Shown here one piece after another: positions 1-10,046 of a stretch of 64,000 bases of DNA. The stretch covers positions 62,001 to 126,000 of the forward strand of contig JAHDMJ010000001.1 of the NCBI GenBank assembly GCA_018436095.1. The letters run 5' to 3'. The position numbers and the translations under genes were made by a program. The notes beneath the pieces are model-generated. The model ran no database searches. It was not told the origin of the DNA and worked only from the letters and a program-made list of their open reading frames with translations. Every line of letters starts with the position of its first letter. Within the stretch, counting starts at the first letter, position 1. This DNA comes from Clostridia bacterium. GTDB taxonomy: Bacteria; Bacillota; Peptococcia; DRI-13; UBA5745.

Positions 1-1244
1 CTGCCGGCGGTAGATTCACCATTTTCGGATTCGGCGCTTTCGGATTGGCCTCTTTCGGATTCGCCGCTGCTGACCGGTTTCTCAGCGGAAGCGGCTCCTG
101 CCGCCAGCCCTTCGGCTACGGCCCTTTCGCCAGCCGGCGCCTCAGCAACAAATTGGCCATGGCCAGGCCCAGCCACAGCCCCAGTCTCACTCCCACTTTC
201 GGCAGAATCTGAAGCGGCCCTTTCTCCCTCAGCAGGTCCGCTCTCGGCAGGCCCGCTCTCGGTAGGCCCTCCCTCTGCAATCTCCCGCTCCGGTATCAAA
301 ATCTCCGGCGGTATCACCGGCACCCGGCTGTAGTATTGCTGCAGGAAAGGCATCAACACCTCGTCCTCCCCTTGGACTCCTTCCAGGAAAAAAGCTTCCC
401 GGCCCAAAAGCTTGCCCTCCCGGACAAAAAAGACCTGGACGCAAATCTGGCTTTTGCCCCGGGCATAATTGATAACGTCGTAATCCTCGCCTTTGCCGGA
501 AACGATCTTTTGCCGTTCCATCACCCGGCGGATAGCGTTGAGCTGATCCCGCAGCTGGGCTGCCTCTTCAAAATTCAGAGCCTCTGCGGCTTCGTTCATC
601 TTTTCTTCGATGCGTTTGCACAGAACCTCCTGGCGGCCTTCCAAAAACAGAATTACCTGGCGGATCATCTCGCCGTATTCTTCCTTGCTGACCTGGCCCA
701 TACAGGGGGCCAGACAGCGGCCGATGTGGCGGTTGAGGCAAGGCCGCTGCTGCCGCCCCCAACCTGCGGTGGATTTACAACTGCGCAGGGGGAAAATGCG
801 CTTTAACAGCTTCAGCGTATCCTTGATGTCGCCGCTGGATGTATAGGGGCCAAAATAGCGGGCCCCATCCTGGGCCATTTTGTGGACATACTCCACCCGG
901 GGAAAATCCTCGGTGGTAATCCTGACGTAAGGATAGCCCTTGTCATCCATTAAACGGATATTGTAACGGGGCTTATATTTCTTAATCAGGTTGCATTCCA
1001 GGATCAAAGCTTCCATTTCGGAATCCGTCAGAATCCATTCAAGATCCACAATATTTTTGACAAGAGCTCTTGTTTTTTCGCTGTGGCCGCCCTGGCCCAG
1101 ATTGTCCTTGAAATAGGATTTCACCCGGCTGCGCAGACTTAAAGCCTTACCCACATAAATCACCTTGCCGGCGGCGTCCTTCATCAGGTAAACCCCCGGC
1201 GTTGTAGGCAATTTGCTAAGTTTTTGCTCAATAACAGCGTTCAT
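1..1244 (-). CDS. uvrC: UvrABC system protein C (partial, C-terminus outside window)
   Basis: Excinuclease subunit that makes the dual incisions in nucleotide excision repair. About 414 residues are visible from ATG 1244. The N-terminal GIY-YIG nuclease domain is clear (TTPGVYLMKDAAGKVIYVGKA, about residues 14-34), followed by the Cys-rich linker region and a UVR segment (EALNFEEAAQLRDQL) that contacts UvrB. The start lies 1 bp after the uvrA stop, so it is the last visible gene of a uvrB-uvrA-uvrC operon. Odd feature: from about position 275 down to the window edge, the reading frame encodes a long Glu/Ser/Gly/Ala-rich stretch (many GPAES-like repeats) not expected in UvrC. The frame is open to base 1, so the RNase H-like C-terminal half must lie outside if the gene is intact. 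Confidence 0.95.
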   Translation of the reverse strand, partial: MNAVIEQKLSKLPTTPGVYLMKDAAGKVIYVGKALSLRSRVKSYFKDNLGQGGHSEKTRALVKNIVDLEWILTDSEMEALILECNLIKKYKPRYNIRLMDDKGYPYVRITTEDFPRVEYVHKMAQDGARYFGPYTSSGDIKDTLKLLKRIFPLRSCKSTAGWGRQQRPCLNRHIGRCLAPCMGQVSKEEYGEMIRQVILFLEGRQEVLCKRIEEKMNEAAEALNFEEAAQLRDQLNAIRRVMERQKIVSGKGEDYDVINYARGKSQICVQVFFVREGKLLGREAFFLEGVQGEDEVLMPFLQQYYSRVPVIPPEILIPEREIAEGGPTESGPAESGPAEGERAASDSAESGSETGAVAGPGHGQFVAEAPAGERAVAEGLAAGAASAEKPVSSGESERGQSESAESENGESTAG

Positions 1245-1245
1245 C

Positions 1246-4176
1246 TTACATCGCAGCCTTTTTCTTTGCGGGGCTCATCAACTGCCGCTGCCGCTCCAGT
1301 ATGGGCGCTAAAAATTGACCGGTATAGCTGATATCAGCCACTGCCGCCAGCTCCTCAGGAGTACCCGTGGCAATAATCCGGCCCCCCCGGTCGCCCCCTT
1401 CCGGACCTAAATCGATGCAGTAATCCGCCGTCTTGATCACGTCCAGATTATGCTCGATAACCAGCACCGTATCGCCCTGCTCAACCAAACGGTGCAGCAC
1501 CTCCAGCAGCTTGGCAATATCGGCGGTGTGAAGGCCGGTAGTAGGCTCGTCCAGAATATACAGCGTCTTGCCGGTGGAACGGCGGGACAGCTCCGTGGCC
1601 AGCTTCACCCGCTGGGCCTCGCCGCCGGAAAGGGTGGTAGCCGGCTGGCCCAGCCGGATATAGCCCAACCCCACGTCCTGCATGGTTTTCATCTTCCGGA
1701 AAATCTGGGGATGATTGGCGAAAAACTCCACAGCTTCGTCCACCGTCATATCCAACACATCGGCGATGGTCTTGCCTTTGTAGCGCACTTCCAAGGTTTC
1801 CCGGTTATAGCGTTTGCCTTTGCAAACCTCACAGGGCACATAAACATCGGGTAAAAAATGCATTTCGATTTTGAGGATACCATCGCCGGAACAGGCTTCG
1901 CAGCGGCCGCCTTTGACATTGAAACTGAAACGGCCGGGCTGGTAGCCCCGCAGCTTGGCCTCAGGCACGCTGGCAAAGACTTGGCGGATAGCATCAAAGA
2001 CCCCGGTGTAGGTGGCCGGGTTGGAACGGGGCGTCCGGCCGATGGGCGACTGGTCGATATCAATGACTTTATCCAGATACTCTATACCTTTAATATCATC
2101 ATGGTCGCCGGCTCTGGTTTTAGCCCGGTTCAACTCCGCCGCCAGGCGGTTGTAAATGATCTCATTGACCAGAGAGCTTTTGCCGCTGCCGGAAACACCG
2201 GTAACACAGGTGAATACCCCTAAAGGAACTTTTGCCGTTACCTCTTTTAAATTGTTTTCCCTGGCCCCTTCCACCACCAGCCATTTGCCGTTGGGCTGAC
2301 GGCGGGCGGCAGGCAAAGCGATGGTTTTGGTGCCCTTGAGATATTGGCCGGTGACGGACTCCTTGCAATCCATGATCTGCTGCAGGCTGCCGGCACAGAC
2401 CACCTGGCCGCCGTGAACACCGGCGCCGGGGCCGATATCCAGGATATGATCCGCCGCCCGCATGGTATCTTCATCGTGTTCCACCACTAGGACTGTATTG
2501 CCGATATCCCGCAGGGACTGCAATGTCTCAATAAGCCGGGCATTGTCCCTCTGATGAAGGCCGATGGAGGGCTCATCCAGGATGTACAGTACCCCCATAA
2601 GGCTGGAACCGATCTGGGTGGCCAGGCGGATACGCTGGGCTTCACCGCCGGACAAAGTGCCGGCAGCCCGGTGCAGGGTTACGTAATCCAGGCCCACATT
2701 ATTTAAAAAGCCTAAGCGGGCAGTAATTTCTTTTAATATCTGGCGGGCAATCATCTGCTGCCGCTCCGTCAGCTTCAGCATGGCGAAGAAATCCAAGGCC
2801 TTGCCTACGGATAAACGGGTCAGCTCATCGATATTTTTGTCGCCCACATAGACGGAAAGAGCCTCCGGCTTCAGCCGCCGGCCGCCGCAATCGGGGCAGG
2901 GCTGGGACGTCATGTACTGCTCCGTCTCGCCGCGGGAGTAGTCGGATTGGGATTCCCGGTAGCGGCGCTGCAGCATATTGACAAGACCCTCGTACTTGCT
3001 TTGGTACGTCCGCCTTTGACCCATGGCGTTTGTATAATGGAAGGTGATGTTTTCATCACCGGCTCCCCGCAGGATAATGTTTTGCTGCTCCGGTGTCAGA
3101 TCCCGGAAAGGTGTATCCATGGAGATATCAAAATGGCGGCAGGTAGCTCCCAGAATGCCCATAAACCAGTTGGATATGCCTTTGATCCAGGGGTCGATGG
3201 CGTTATCATTGAGGGATTTGCTTTTGTCGGGGATTACCAACTCCGGGTCCACCTCCAGCTTGAAGCCCAAGCCGTCGCAAGTGGGACAGGCGCCGAAAGG
3301 ATTATTGAAGGAGAACATCCGGGGAGCCGGTTCCTCAAAGCTGATACCGCAGTCTATACAGGCGAAATCCTGAGAGAACATCTGTTCGAATTCCTTTTGC
3401 GGCGCCAGCTCAGCCTCATCGGCCCCGTCTTTGTCAGCGGCTCCTTCCTGCTTCGGCGGCTGGCAATGGACTGCGGCCATGCCGCCGGACAAAGCCATAG
3501 CCGATTCTAAAGAGCCGGCCAGCCTTTTGCCGGAATCCGGCTTTAAGATGATTCTATCCACCACTACTTCTATGGTGTGTTTTTTGTTTTTCTCAAGAAT
3601 AATATCCTCGGAGGCTTCCCGCAGCTGGCCGTCCACCCGCAGCCGGACATAACCCTCCCGGCGGACGTCCTCAATGATCTTGACATGCTCGCCTTTTTTA
3701 CCCCGGACTAAAGGAGCCAAAATCTGCAGACGGCTGCCCTGGGGCCAGGACAAAATCTGATCCACCATCTGATCGATGGTTTGCCGTTCCACCGGCTTGC
3801 CGCACTTCCAGCAGCGGACCTGGCCAATCCGGGCATAAAGCAGCCGGAGATAGTCGTAAATCTCCGTCACTGTGCCTACCGTAGAGCGGGGATTGCGGCT
3901 GGTGGTCTTTTGGTCGATGGAAATAGCCGGCGACAGGCCTTCGATATAATCCACGTCGGGTTTGTCCATTTGGCCTAAAAACTGGCGGGCATAAGAAGAT
4001 AAGGACTCCACGTAGCGCCGCTGGCCTTCGGCATAAATGGTGTCGAAAGCCAGGGAGCTTTTGCCGCTGCCGGACAAGCCGGTAACTACCACCAGCTTGT
4101 CCCGGGGAATATCCACATCGATATTTTTTAAATTATGGGAGCGGGCTCCCCGTATAATAATTTTATCCTTTGCCAT
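1246..4176 (-). CDS. uvrA: UvrABC system protein A, damage-recognition ATPase
   Basis: DNA-damage sensor of nucleotide excision repair, loading UvrB; ABC-type ATPase dimer in the cytoplasm. The 976 residues contain two ABC modules: first Walker [11 protein letters not shown] (about 33-42), ABC signature [12 protein letters not shown] in module 1, second Walker [11 protein letters not shown], signature [12 protein letters not shown] and Walker B ILDEP in both. Zinc-finger cysteine pairs are visible (CWKCGKP, CPDCGG, CEVCKG). It is about 35 residues longer than typical UvrA; an acidic/Gln insertion ([20 protein letters not shown]) precedes the CIDCG finger and accounts for most of this. It lies between uvrB (23 bp gap) and uvrC (1 bp gap), so it is co-transcribed. 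Confidence 0.98.
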   Translation of the reverse strand: MAKDKIIIRGARSHNLKNIDVDIPRDKLVVVTGLSGSGKSSLAFDTIYAEGQRRYVESLSSYARQFLGQMDKPDVDYIEGLSPAISIDQKTTSRNPRSTVGTVTEIYDYLRLLYARIGQVRCWKCGKPVERQTIDQMVDQILSWPQGSRLQILAPLVRGKKGEHVKIIEDVRREGYVRLRVDGQLREASEDIILEKNKKHTIEVVVDRIILKPDSGKRLAGSLESAMALSGGMAAVHCQPPKQEGAADKDGADEAELAPQKEFEQMFSQDFACIDCGISFEEPAPRMFSFNNPFGACPTCDGLGFKLEVDPELVIPDKSKSLNDNAIDPWIKGISNWFMGILGATCRHFDISMDTPFRDLTPEQQNIILRGAGDENITFHYTNAMGQRRTYQSKYEGLVNMLQRRYRESQSDYSRGETEQYMTSQPCPDCGGRRLKPEALSVYVGDKNIDELTRLSVGKALDFFAMLKLTERQQMIARQILKEITARLGFLNNVGLDYVTLHRAAGTLSGGEAQRIRLATQIGSSLMGVLYILDEPSIGLHQRDNARLIETLQSLRDIGNTVLVVEHDEDTMRAADHILDIGPGAGVHGGQVVCAGSLQQIMDCKESVTGQYLKGTKTIALPAARRQPNGKWLVVEGARENNLKEVTAKVPLGVFTCVTGVSGSGKSSLVNEIIYNRLAAELNRAKTRAGDHDDIKGIEYLDKVIDIDQSPIGRTPRSNPATYTGVFDAIRQVFASVPEAKLRGYQPGRFSFNVKGGRCEACSGDGILKIEMHFLPDVYVPCEVCKGKRYNRETLEVRYKGKTIADVLDMTVDEAVEFFANHPQIFRKMKTMQDVGLGYIRLGQPATTLSGGEAQRVKLATELSRRSTGKTLYILDEPTTGLHTADIAKLLEVLHRLVEQGDTVLVIEHNLDVIKTADYCIDLGPEGGDRGGRIIATGTPEELAAVADISYTGQFLAPILERQRQLMSPAKKKAAM

Positions 4177-4199
4177 ATTTAGTTCCTTTCATCTATCCT

Positions 4200-6179
4200 C
4201 TAAAGATTGCTCTTCATTTCGATGAGCAAATCCCGTAGCTGAGCAGCCCGCTCAAAATCCAATTCCTTGGCGGCTGCCCGCATTTCTTTCTCAATTCTGG
4301 CCACCCAATCCTTCAACTCTTTCTTGTTCATCTTGCTGAACTGCCGGGTATCGGACTGGCTTTCCTCCAGAGGCCGGGTGATCTCCACCACATCCCGCAC
4401 GGCTTTTTTGACGGTCTGGGGCACGATACCGTGAACCTCGTTGTAAGTCTGCTGAATCTGGCGGCGGCGGTTGGTCTCTTCAATGGCCTTGGCCATGGAG
4501 TCGGTAATCACATCGCCGTACATGATAACCTGGCCGTTGAGATTACGGGCCGCCCGGCCGGCAGTCTGAATCAGCGAACGGCTGGAGCGCAGAAAGCCCT
4601 CCTTATCGGCGTCCAGCACGGCAACCAGGGATACCTCCGGCAAGTCTAAGCCTTCCCGAAGCAGGTTGATGCCGATCAGCACATCAAAAACCCCCAGGCG
4701 CAGATCCCGGATAATCTCCATCCGCTCCAGGGTCTTGATCTCCGAATGCAGGTAACGCACCTTGATTCCCAGCTCTCTCATGTAATCCGTCAGATCCTCG
4801 GCCATCTTTTTGGTCAGGGTAGTGACTAAAACCCGCTCCTGCCGCTCTACCCGCAGGCGTATCTCCCCCATCAAATCGTCGATTTGGTGGCGGACAGGCC
4901 GGACGATGATCTCCGGGTCTAAAAGCCCCGTGGGGCGGTTGATCTGCTCAATGACCTTGTCACCGGCCTTAGCAATCTCGTAAGGACCGGGGGTAGCGCT
5001 GACGTAGACCACCTGATGGAGCTTCGATTCAAACTCGGAAAACTTCAGGGGACGGTTGTCCAAAGCCGAAGGCAAACGGAAGCCGAAATCCACCAAGGTC
5101 GTCTTTCTGGAGCGGTCCCCTTCATACATGCCCCCTACCTGGGGAATGGAAACGTGGGACTCATCCACAATCAGCAAAAAATCCTCGGGGAAAAAGTCCA
5201 ATAAAGTATAGGGCGGTTCCCCCGGCGCATTGCCGATCAAATGGCGGGAATAGTTTTCGATGCCGGTGCAAAAGCCTACTTCCCGCAGCATCTCCATATC
5301 ATAATTGGTGCGCTGGGCCAGCCGCTGGGCCTCCAACAGCCGTCCCTGGGCATTGAGCTCCTTCAGCCGGTCTTCCAGCTCTGCCTCAATATCCTGTAAG
5401 GCCCGCATCAATGTCTCCCGGGAAGTCACGTAATGACTGGCGGGAAAAATACCGATATGCCGCCGTTCATTTAATATCTCGGCAGTAAGGGGGTCCACTT
5501 CACAGATACGCTCAATCTCATCGCCGAAAAACTCTACCCGCACAGCCGCTTCCGCCGAAGCCGGGAATATCTCCACCACATCGCCCCGAACCCGGAAGGT
5601 GCCCCGGATAAAGTTTAAATCATTGCGGTCAAACTGCATATCAATCAGACGCCGCAGCAGCAGGTCCCGGTCCAGGGTCATGCCCGGCCGCAAAGAAACC
5701 ATCTGCTCCCGGTACTCCTCAGGGGAGCCTAAGCCGTAAATACAGCTAACGGAAGCCACCACTATCACATCCTGGCGCTCCAACAGAGCCGCCGTAGCGG
5801 AATGGCGCATTTTCTCGATCTCGTCATTAATCGAGGAATCCTTCTCTATATAAGTATCGCTGGCCGGCACATAGGCCTCCGGCTGGTAATAATCGTAATA
5901 AGAAACGAAATATTCCACGGCATTTTCCGGAAAGAATTCCTTAAACTCGCCGTAAAGCTGGGCCGCCAATGTCTTATTATGGGCCAGCACCAGGGTAGGC
6001 TTCTGAACCTGAGCAACCACCTGGGCCATGGTATACGTTTTCCCCGTACCGGTGGCTCCCAGCAAAATCTGATGAGGCAAACCATCTTTAACCCCTCGGC
6101 TCAAGGCCTCGATAGCCTGAGGCTGATCCCCCCGGGGCTCATATTCCGATACTACCCGGAACAATTTTTCATCCGCCAT
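4200..6179 (-). CDS. uvrB: UvrABC system protein B, helicase-like repair subunit
   Basis: Central subunit of nucleotide excision repair that verifies damage and recruits UvrC. The 659 residues fit the family length. Walker A is GATGTGKT (residues 41-48), the damage-probing beta-hairpin is seen as [20 protein letters not shown]-type motif II reads VDESH, motif VI reads QTAGRAARN, and the C-terminal UVR domain ([13 protein letters not shown]) matches the one that binds UvrC. First gene of the uvrBAC operon, with a good promoter about 70 bp upstream. In many Bacillota this operon directly follows the ctpA region; here about 11 kb of accessory genes separate them. Confidence 0.98.
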   Translation of the reverse strand: MADEKLFRVVSEYEPRGDQPQAIEALSRGVKDGLPHQILLGATGTGKTYTMAQVVAQVQKPTLVLAHNKTLAAQLYGEFKEFFPENAVEYFVSYYDYYQPEAYVPASDTYIEKDSSINDEIEKMRHSATAALLERQDVIVVASVSCIYGLGSPEEYREQMVSLRPGMTLDRDLLLRRLIDMQFDRNDLNFIRGTFRVRGDVVEIFPASAEAAVRVEFFGDEIERICEVDPLTAEILNERRHIGIFPASHYVTSRETLMRALQDIEAELEDRLKELNAQGRLLEAQRLAQRTNYDMEMLREVGFCTGIENYSRHLIGNAPGEPPYTLLDFFPEDFLLIVDESHVSIPQVGGMYEGDRSRKTTLVDFGFRLPSALDNRPLKFSEFESKLHQVVYVSATPGPYEIAKAGDKVIEQINRPTGLLDPEIIVRPVRHQIDDLMGEIRLRVERQERVLVTTLTKKMAEDLTDYMRELGIKVRYLHSEIKTLERMEIIRDLRLGVFDVLIGINLLREGLDLPEVSLVAVLDADKEGFLRSSRSLIQTAGRAARNLNGQVIMYGDVITDSMAKAIEETNRRRQIQQTYNEVHGIVPQTVKKAVRDVVEITRPLEESQSDTRQFSKMNKKELKDWVARIEKEMRAAAKELDFERAAQLRDLLIEMKSNL

Positions 6180-6246
6180 AATGTACTCCTCATGAAAATA
6201 GACAAATAAGACTCGTTATTATTAATCGATAGAATAATCGTAAAAG

Positions 6247-6276
6247 ATCATATCTCCATTTTACCATCGCTGTCAA
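6247..6276 (-). promoter_or_regulatory. Sigma-70 type promoter for uvrB
   Basis: On the minus strand TTGACA (6276-6271) and TATGAT (6252-6247) are separated by 18 bp, ending about 68 bp upstream of the uvrB start. No Bacillus-type LexA box (GAAC N4 GTTC) is evident beside it, so SOS control is not supported by the sequence. The remaining bases to 6536 hold no gene I can recognise. Confidence 0.75.
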
Positions 6277-6536
6277 GTTTTTAATGTCCTGCCGCAATGA
6301 AGAGGCAGGAACACCTTTTAGCATGAATAATGGGGCTTTAGTGATCTTTTCTTTCTGCGTTCCGGAAATTTCGTTCCGCTTTTATCATTATATATCCAAC
6401 AGTTTCCTGATGCAAGAGGCAATACCTAGGAAGCGAAAATAAAAAAACCATTTTCATTAAAAATAAAGATGCCGTATTTAAAAGGCTGCACCTCAATAGT
6501 TATCGGAATAATTATTTATTAAATGCCTAATTTTTA

Positions 6537-6565
6537 TTGATAACATTCCGTTTGTAGGATATACT
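6537..6565 (+). promoter_or_regulatory. Sigma-70 type promoter for the Fic gene
   Basis: TTGATA (6537-6542) and TATACT (6560-6565) are spaced by exactly 17 bp and lie 25 bp before the Fic start codon. A GAGGTG ribosome-binding site is at 6579-6584. This makes a short, apparently constitutive leader and confirms ATG 6590. Confidence 0.8.
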
Positions 6566-6589
6566 ATTATTTGGAATTGAGGTGTTATA

Positions 6590-7504
6590 ATGGAATATAT
6601 CAGCGTAAATCAAGCGGCGCAACAATGGGGCCTATCAGACCGGCGGGTGCGACTGCTTTGTGAACAAGGAAAAATTGCCGGTGCAATCAAAGAAGGCCGT
6701 TCCTATCGCATACCCGCTGATGCTATAAAACCTGCTGACGGGCGCAGTTTGCGCGGCAAGATCGTACCGCAAGAATATTCCGCTATCTTTGCCCGTGTAG
6801 ACTCCCTAAAAGCAGAGCTTAGTAAGCGGCGGCCACTGACCCAAGGGGAGCTAAAGCGCCTGCAAGAGGAATTTCTTGTGGAGTTCACTTATAACTCCAA
6901 CGCCATTGAAGGCAATACCCTGACTCTCCGGGAAACGGCATTAATTTTGGAAGGTATAACGATTGATCAGAAACCCCTCAAAGATCATCTGGAAGCGGTA
7001 GGTCACCGGGATGCTTTTTTATATGTGGAACGCTTGGTCTCAGAAAAGGCAGTACTAAGCGAATCGTTAATTAAAAACATCCATTCTCTTGTTCTAATCG
7101 ACAGGCCGGAAGACAAAGGGCTGTACCGTCGTATTCCTGTCACTGTCATGGGCTCTTACCATGAGCCGCCACAGCCTTATTTAGTACCGGTGCAGATGGA
7201 GCAGCTTATCGCCGGACAAAAAGAAACAAAGCGTCATCCTATTGAAAATGCCGCTATGTTCCATTTGGATTTTGAAGGTATCCATCCTTTCATTGACGGT
7301 AACGGACGCACAGGCAGGCTGATCCTTAACTTAATGTTGATGCAGCAGGGCTATCCGCCCATTGACGTCAAATTTACAGACAGGAAGCGCTATTATGCTT
7401 GCTTCGACAACTATTGTAAGGATAAAACTGCTGCACCGATGGTAGAAATGGTGTCGGAGTATTTGGAGGAACGACTGATGCGGTATCTTGAGATTTTGAA
7501 ATAA
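6590..7504 (+). CDS. Fic domain protein with N-terminal helix-turn-helix and inhibitory helix
   Basis: Probable AMP-transferase that modifies a target protein hydroxyl. Residues 1-48 look like a MerR/excisionase-type DNA-binding helix-turn-helix (SVNQAAQQWGLSDRRVRLL ... GRSYRIPADAI). The Fic core carries the full catalytic motif HPFIDGNGRTGR at 232-243, with H232 the predicted catalytic residue. An inhibitory motif of the S/T-xxx-E-G/N type is present before the core (S103-NAI-E107-G108), so this is a class II, self-inhibited Fic protein. It stands alone between its own promoter and a strong terminator; no separate antitoxin gene is adjacent. Whether the HTH binds DNA is inference. Confidence 0.93.
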   Translation: MEYISVNQAAQQWGLSDRRVRLLCEQGKIAGAIKEGRSYRIPADAIKPADGRSLRGKIVPQEYSAIFARVDSLKAELSKRRPLTQGELKRLQEEFLVEFTYNSNAIEGNTLTLRETALILEGITIDQKPLKDHLEAVGHRDAFLYVERLVSEKAVLSESLIKNIHSLVLIDRPEDKGLYRRIPVTVMGSYHEPPQPYLVPVQMEQLIAGQKETKRHPIENAAMFHLDFEGIHPFIDGNGRTGRLILNLMLMQQGYPPIDVKFTDRKRYYACFDNYCKDKTAAPMVEMVSEYLEERLMRYLEILK

Positions 7505-7519
7505 GGTTTATAACAACAG

Positions 7520-7564
7520 AAAATCGCTGCCAGGGAAAATTTTTTCCTTGGCGGCGATTTTTTA
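7520..7564 (+). terminator. Rho-independent terminator after the Fic gene
   Basis: A long hairpin: the left arm AAATCGCTGCCAGGGAAAA pairs with TTTTTCCTTGGCGGCGATTT and runs into a T tract at 7558-7564. It lies 16 bp downstream of the stop codon. Confidence 0.9.
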
Positions 7565-7765
7565 TTGAAGTGATTATTTTTTTATAAAACGTATAAGGGA
7601 TTCCCCGGCATCATTAGCGCATGAAAGTACATGGACAGACATTACGCCTACCGTTTACTAATTGTACCAAATATCGCCATAAAACACAACGTTTATACCG
7701 GTTCTGGCCTTTGGCGGTGCCAGAGGCAGCAAAATCCGCCGGCTACTGTCCTCCTGCCAGCTGCA

Positions 7766-7907
7766 GTGTACAAAAAACGAAGTTTTAGTTGAATCTTTTA
7801 GGCCAAGCTCCACTTTTCAGCGAAATATATGCAAATCTTGAATTTGCATTCATATATCTCGAATAAACATTCCCTCATTCACACAATACCTCAAATTTTG
7901 TACACCC
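7766..7907. repeat. Dispersed GTGCAAAA..CG..TTGTGTG repeats, inverted pair
   Basis: Two divergent copies of the dispersed intergenic repeat: a forward copy at about 7766-7790 (GTGTACAAAAAACGAAGTTTT) and an inverted copy at 7880-7907 (CACACAATACCTCAAATTTT then GTACACCC). Between them, 7825-7858 forms its own hairpin (ATATATGCAAAT against ATTTGCATTCATATAT, with two extra bases). The stretch lies in the 600-bp gap between convergent genes. No credible coding frame is seen in 7505-8107. Confidence 0.5.
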
Positions 7908-7930
7908 GGGGTGTGCGGACAAATTATGTA

Positions 7931-8078
7931 CAGCCAGCTTCGATCACTGCCAAACTTTACACAGCCGACTTCGATCATCACCAAACTTCACTCACCCAGC
8001 GCCGCCATTAGCCAACATCCCGGCCCGACCTCAACGTCCCCGCCATCAGCCAACATCCCGGCCCGGCACCAGCGCCCC
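7931..8078. repeat. Two adjacent short tandem duplications
   Basis: Positions 7931-7961 and 7962-7992 are a 31-bp direct repeat (about 24 of 31 identical). Positions 8003-8040 and 8041-8078 are a separate 38-bp direct repeat (about 32 of 38 identical), with the shared block GCCAACATCCCGGCCCG. They fill the end of the intergenic gap just downstream of the deacylase stop codon. Confidence 0.7.
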
Positions 8079-8107
8079 GGCCAGCCTGCGCCCTGGATCA
8101 CCTAATC

Positions 8108-9466
8108 TCAATAAACCTTCTTAATAAACCGGCCCAAACAGGGATTAACGATTTCGTCGTTTTCCACCGCCAGCTCACCGCCGATCCAGATATAGCGGAA
8201 GCCTTGAGCTAAGAGGCCCGGTTCCGCAAAGGTGGCCTTATCCTCCACCTTAGCCAGATCAAAAACCACAATGTCCGCATCCCAGCCGGGGCTCAGGCAG
8301 CCCTTGGAAAGGCCGAAGCGGCTGGCCCCGGTCCAGGTCATTTTGGCAATGGCTTCGTAAAGGCTTAAGGCCTTTTTCTCCCGGACATAGAGGCGGAGAA
8401 AGCGGGCAAAAGCCCCGGCAGCCCGGGGATGGCCGGCGCCATTGAGCAGAATGCCGTCGCTGCCCAGTACCACTCTGGGATGAAGCAAAGCCATATCCAC
8501 CTCTTCCGGCAGCATCACATGGCCTACGGTCAGATACTCCGGATGTTCTTTACGGATCTTTTGGAACACCTCCATGGAAGGTATGGGCCCTTTAAATTCG
8601 CCGTCGGTAATCTCGATTTTTCGGATATCGTCGCCATAGCGGGCAAGGAAATCCCCGTCATAAGTGGTGGCGCCGATGGAGGTGCTGAAAGCGTCATAAG
8701 GGTAGCAGTCAATGAGAATATCCAGGTCCTCCGCCGCCGCTCCGTCCAGCAAGGTCAACACCCGTTCCATCTGGCCGTAGCCCGACATGCTGCCGATATG
8801 GGAAACCTGGAGCCGGGCGCCGGTTTGCCGGCCCACCTCAACGAATTCTTCCATAGCGGCAATAGAAGCCTCGCAATCCTCCCGGACATGGGCCGCCAGG
8901 ATACCGTCAAAGCTGCGGACGATACGGCCTAAAGCCAGCATTTCCCGGAGGTCAATACCGGGAATATAACGAATGCCGAAGGACAAGCCGAAGCTGCCCG
9001 CCGCCAGCCGTTTCTTCAACTCCCCGCCCATGGCCTGCAATTGTTCATCGCTGACCGGGGCGTATTTGTCGCCGGCTCCCGCCAACTCCCGCAACTCTTC
9101 GTGCCCGGTGAGCAAAGCGCAATTCACCGGCTGTCCCTGCCGGTTGTATTGGCGGCAATACTCCCCTTCATCCCGGGGTCCCAAACCGCATTGGCCGCCG
9201 ATGAAGGTGGTCACTCCCATCCGCAAAAGCCGCCGGGTAATCACCGGCTGCAAACAGCCGTCTTCATCCAGAAGGTCCTCATGGGCATGAACATCCACAA
9301 AACCGGGCGCCACCACCAGGCCATTGCAATCATAGACCTTTTTCCCTTCAATCCCTTTATCGGTGACACAGGCTATGCGGCTGCCGTTGACGCCTACATT
9401 AAGGCGGCTGCAGATCTTATTGCCGGGGTCCACTACCAGGCCATTCTTCAACACAATATCATACAT
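8108..9466 (-). CDS. N-acyl-D-amino-acid deacylase-like amidohydrolase
   Basis: Metal-dependent amidohydrolase, most like D-aminoacylases, expected to remove an acyl or carbamoyl group from a D-amino-acid derivative in the cytoplasm. It has 452 residues from MYDIVLKNGL. That start is preceded by AGGAGG about 8 bases upstream; the longer open frame to 9700 overlaps the previous gene and is rejected. Visible motifs: DVHAHEDLLDEDG (HxH metal site), GGQCGLGP (the GxCG block of D-aminoacylases), QVSHIGS, TVGHVML and VLGSDGIL (catalytic Asp), plus the C-terminal beta-sandwich segment GWDADIVVFD. Last gene of the 13.5-8.1 kb operon; its start overlaps the end of the HExxH gene by 8 bp. The exact substrate is unknown. 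Confidence 0.85.
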   Translation of the reverse strand: MYDIVLKNGLVVDPGNKICSRLNVGVNGSRIACVTDKGIEGKKVYDCNGLVVAPGFVDVHAHEDLLDEDGCLQPVITRRLLRMGVTTFIGGQCGLGPRDEGEYCRQYNRQGQPVNCALLTGHEELRELAGAGDKYAPVSDEQLQAMGGELKKRLAAGSFGLSFGIRYIPGIDLREMLALGRIVRSFDGILAAHVREDCEASIAAMEEFVEVGRQTGARLQVSHIGSMSGYGQMERVLTLLDGAAAEDLDILIDCYPYDAFSTSIGATTYDGDFLARYGDDIRKIEITDGEFKGPIPSMEVFQKIRKEHPEYLTVGHVMLPEEVDMALLHPRVVLGSDGILLNGAGHPRAAGAFARFLRLYVREKKALSLYEAIAKMTWTGASRFGLSKGCLSPGWDADIVVFDLAKVEDKATFAEPGLLAQGFRYIWIGGELAVENDEIVNPCLGRFIKKVY

Positions 9467-10046
9467 GATTGGAGCCTCCTTCATCTGGAAAATCCAGCTC
9501 TCCCGGATAAAAAGGAATCTGCAGCAATATCTGCGAAAACCGGTGAGCTGCAATTTCCGAAAGGCTGCGAAGATACCTGGGGCCAAAAAGCTTATTTTGG
9601 CGCCACAGGCTGCGAGCATCCAGGCCGGGGTCCCGGCGCTCATAATAGTGATACAGTTCATGAGCCAGCACCATTTCCCGGGCCAGGCTCCAAGGCTCAA
9701 GGCCTTTTTGCAGGCAAAGGCCTTTTATTTCTTTCTGCAAATCCAGGATTTCCTGCCGGTCTACAGTTACCGCCGGCGGGCTATGGCTGTAAACTGCCCG
9801 CACCCGGTATCCCGGCAGCTTAAGCTCCCCTTGCCGGAGGGCAATGCCTGCCTGCCGGTAAAGCCCCTCCAACAGCGCCGTAAGAGATTCCGCCTCACCC
9901 CGGAGGCTTAAGCAGGCCGCTGCCTGCTTTTCGCCAAGGGCAAAAGCCGCCTCAAGGAGGAAGGGGATTTCCTCTTCTTTCAATAAAAAAGCGTTTTTAT
10001 CCTGCCTGAGCATGGCCAGGGCCGCCGCCCGGGCTTGGCTACACAT
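9459..10046 (-). CDS. Uncharacterised HExxH putative zinc metallopeptidase-like protein
   Basis: I do not recognise a named family. The 195-residue protein is Leu/Ala-rich and helical in its first half, and carries a textbook metalloprotease zinc motif in LAHELYHYYERR, about residues 128-139. A later segment, SEIAAHRFSQILL, could supply the third ligand Glu. There is no signal peptide or membrane segment. It overlaps the hydantoinase-like gene by 8 bp at its start and the deacylase gene by 8 bp at its end, so translation is probably coupled. Its placement suggests a role in the same degradation pathway or in processing a peptide substrate; this is inference. Confidence 0.75.
   Translation of the reverse strand: MCSQARAAALAMLRQDKNAFLLKEEEIPFLLEAAFALGEKQAAACLSLRGEAESLTALLEGLYRQAGIALRQGELKLPGYRVRAVYSHSPPAVTVDRQEILDLQKEIKGLCLQKGLEPWSLAREMVLAHELYHYYERRDPGLDARSLWRQNKLFGPRYLRSLSEIAAHRFSQILLQIPFYPGELDFPDEGGSNHV

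Noticed and set aside
7829-8105. Short plus-strand frames after the Fic gene
   Set aside because: They consist of the tandem duplications and dispersed repeats, with Pro/Ser/Thr-rich translation and no ribosome-binding site.
9467-9700. N-terminal extension of the deacylase reading frame to 9700
   Set aside because: It overlaps the HExxH gene on the same strand in another frame, reads as unstructured Cys/Arg-rich sequence, and the internal ATG at 9466 has a perfect ribosome-binding site.
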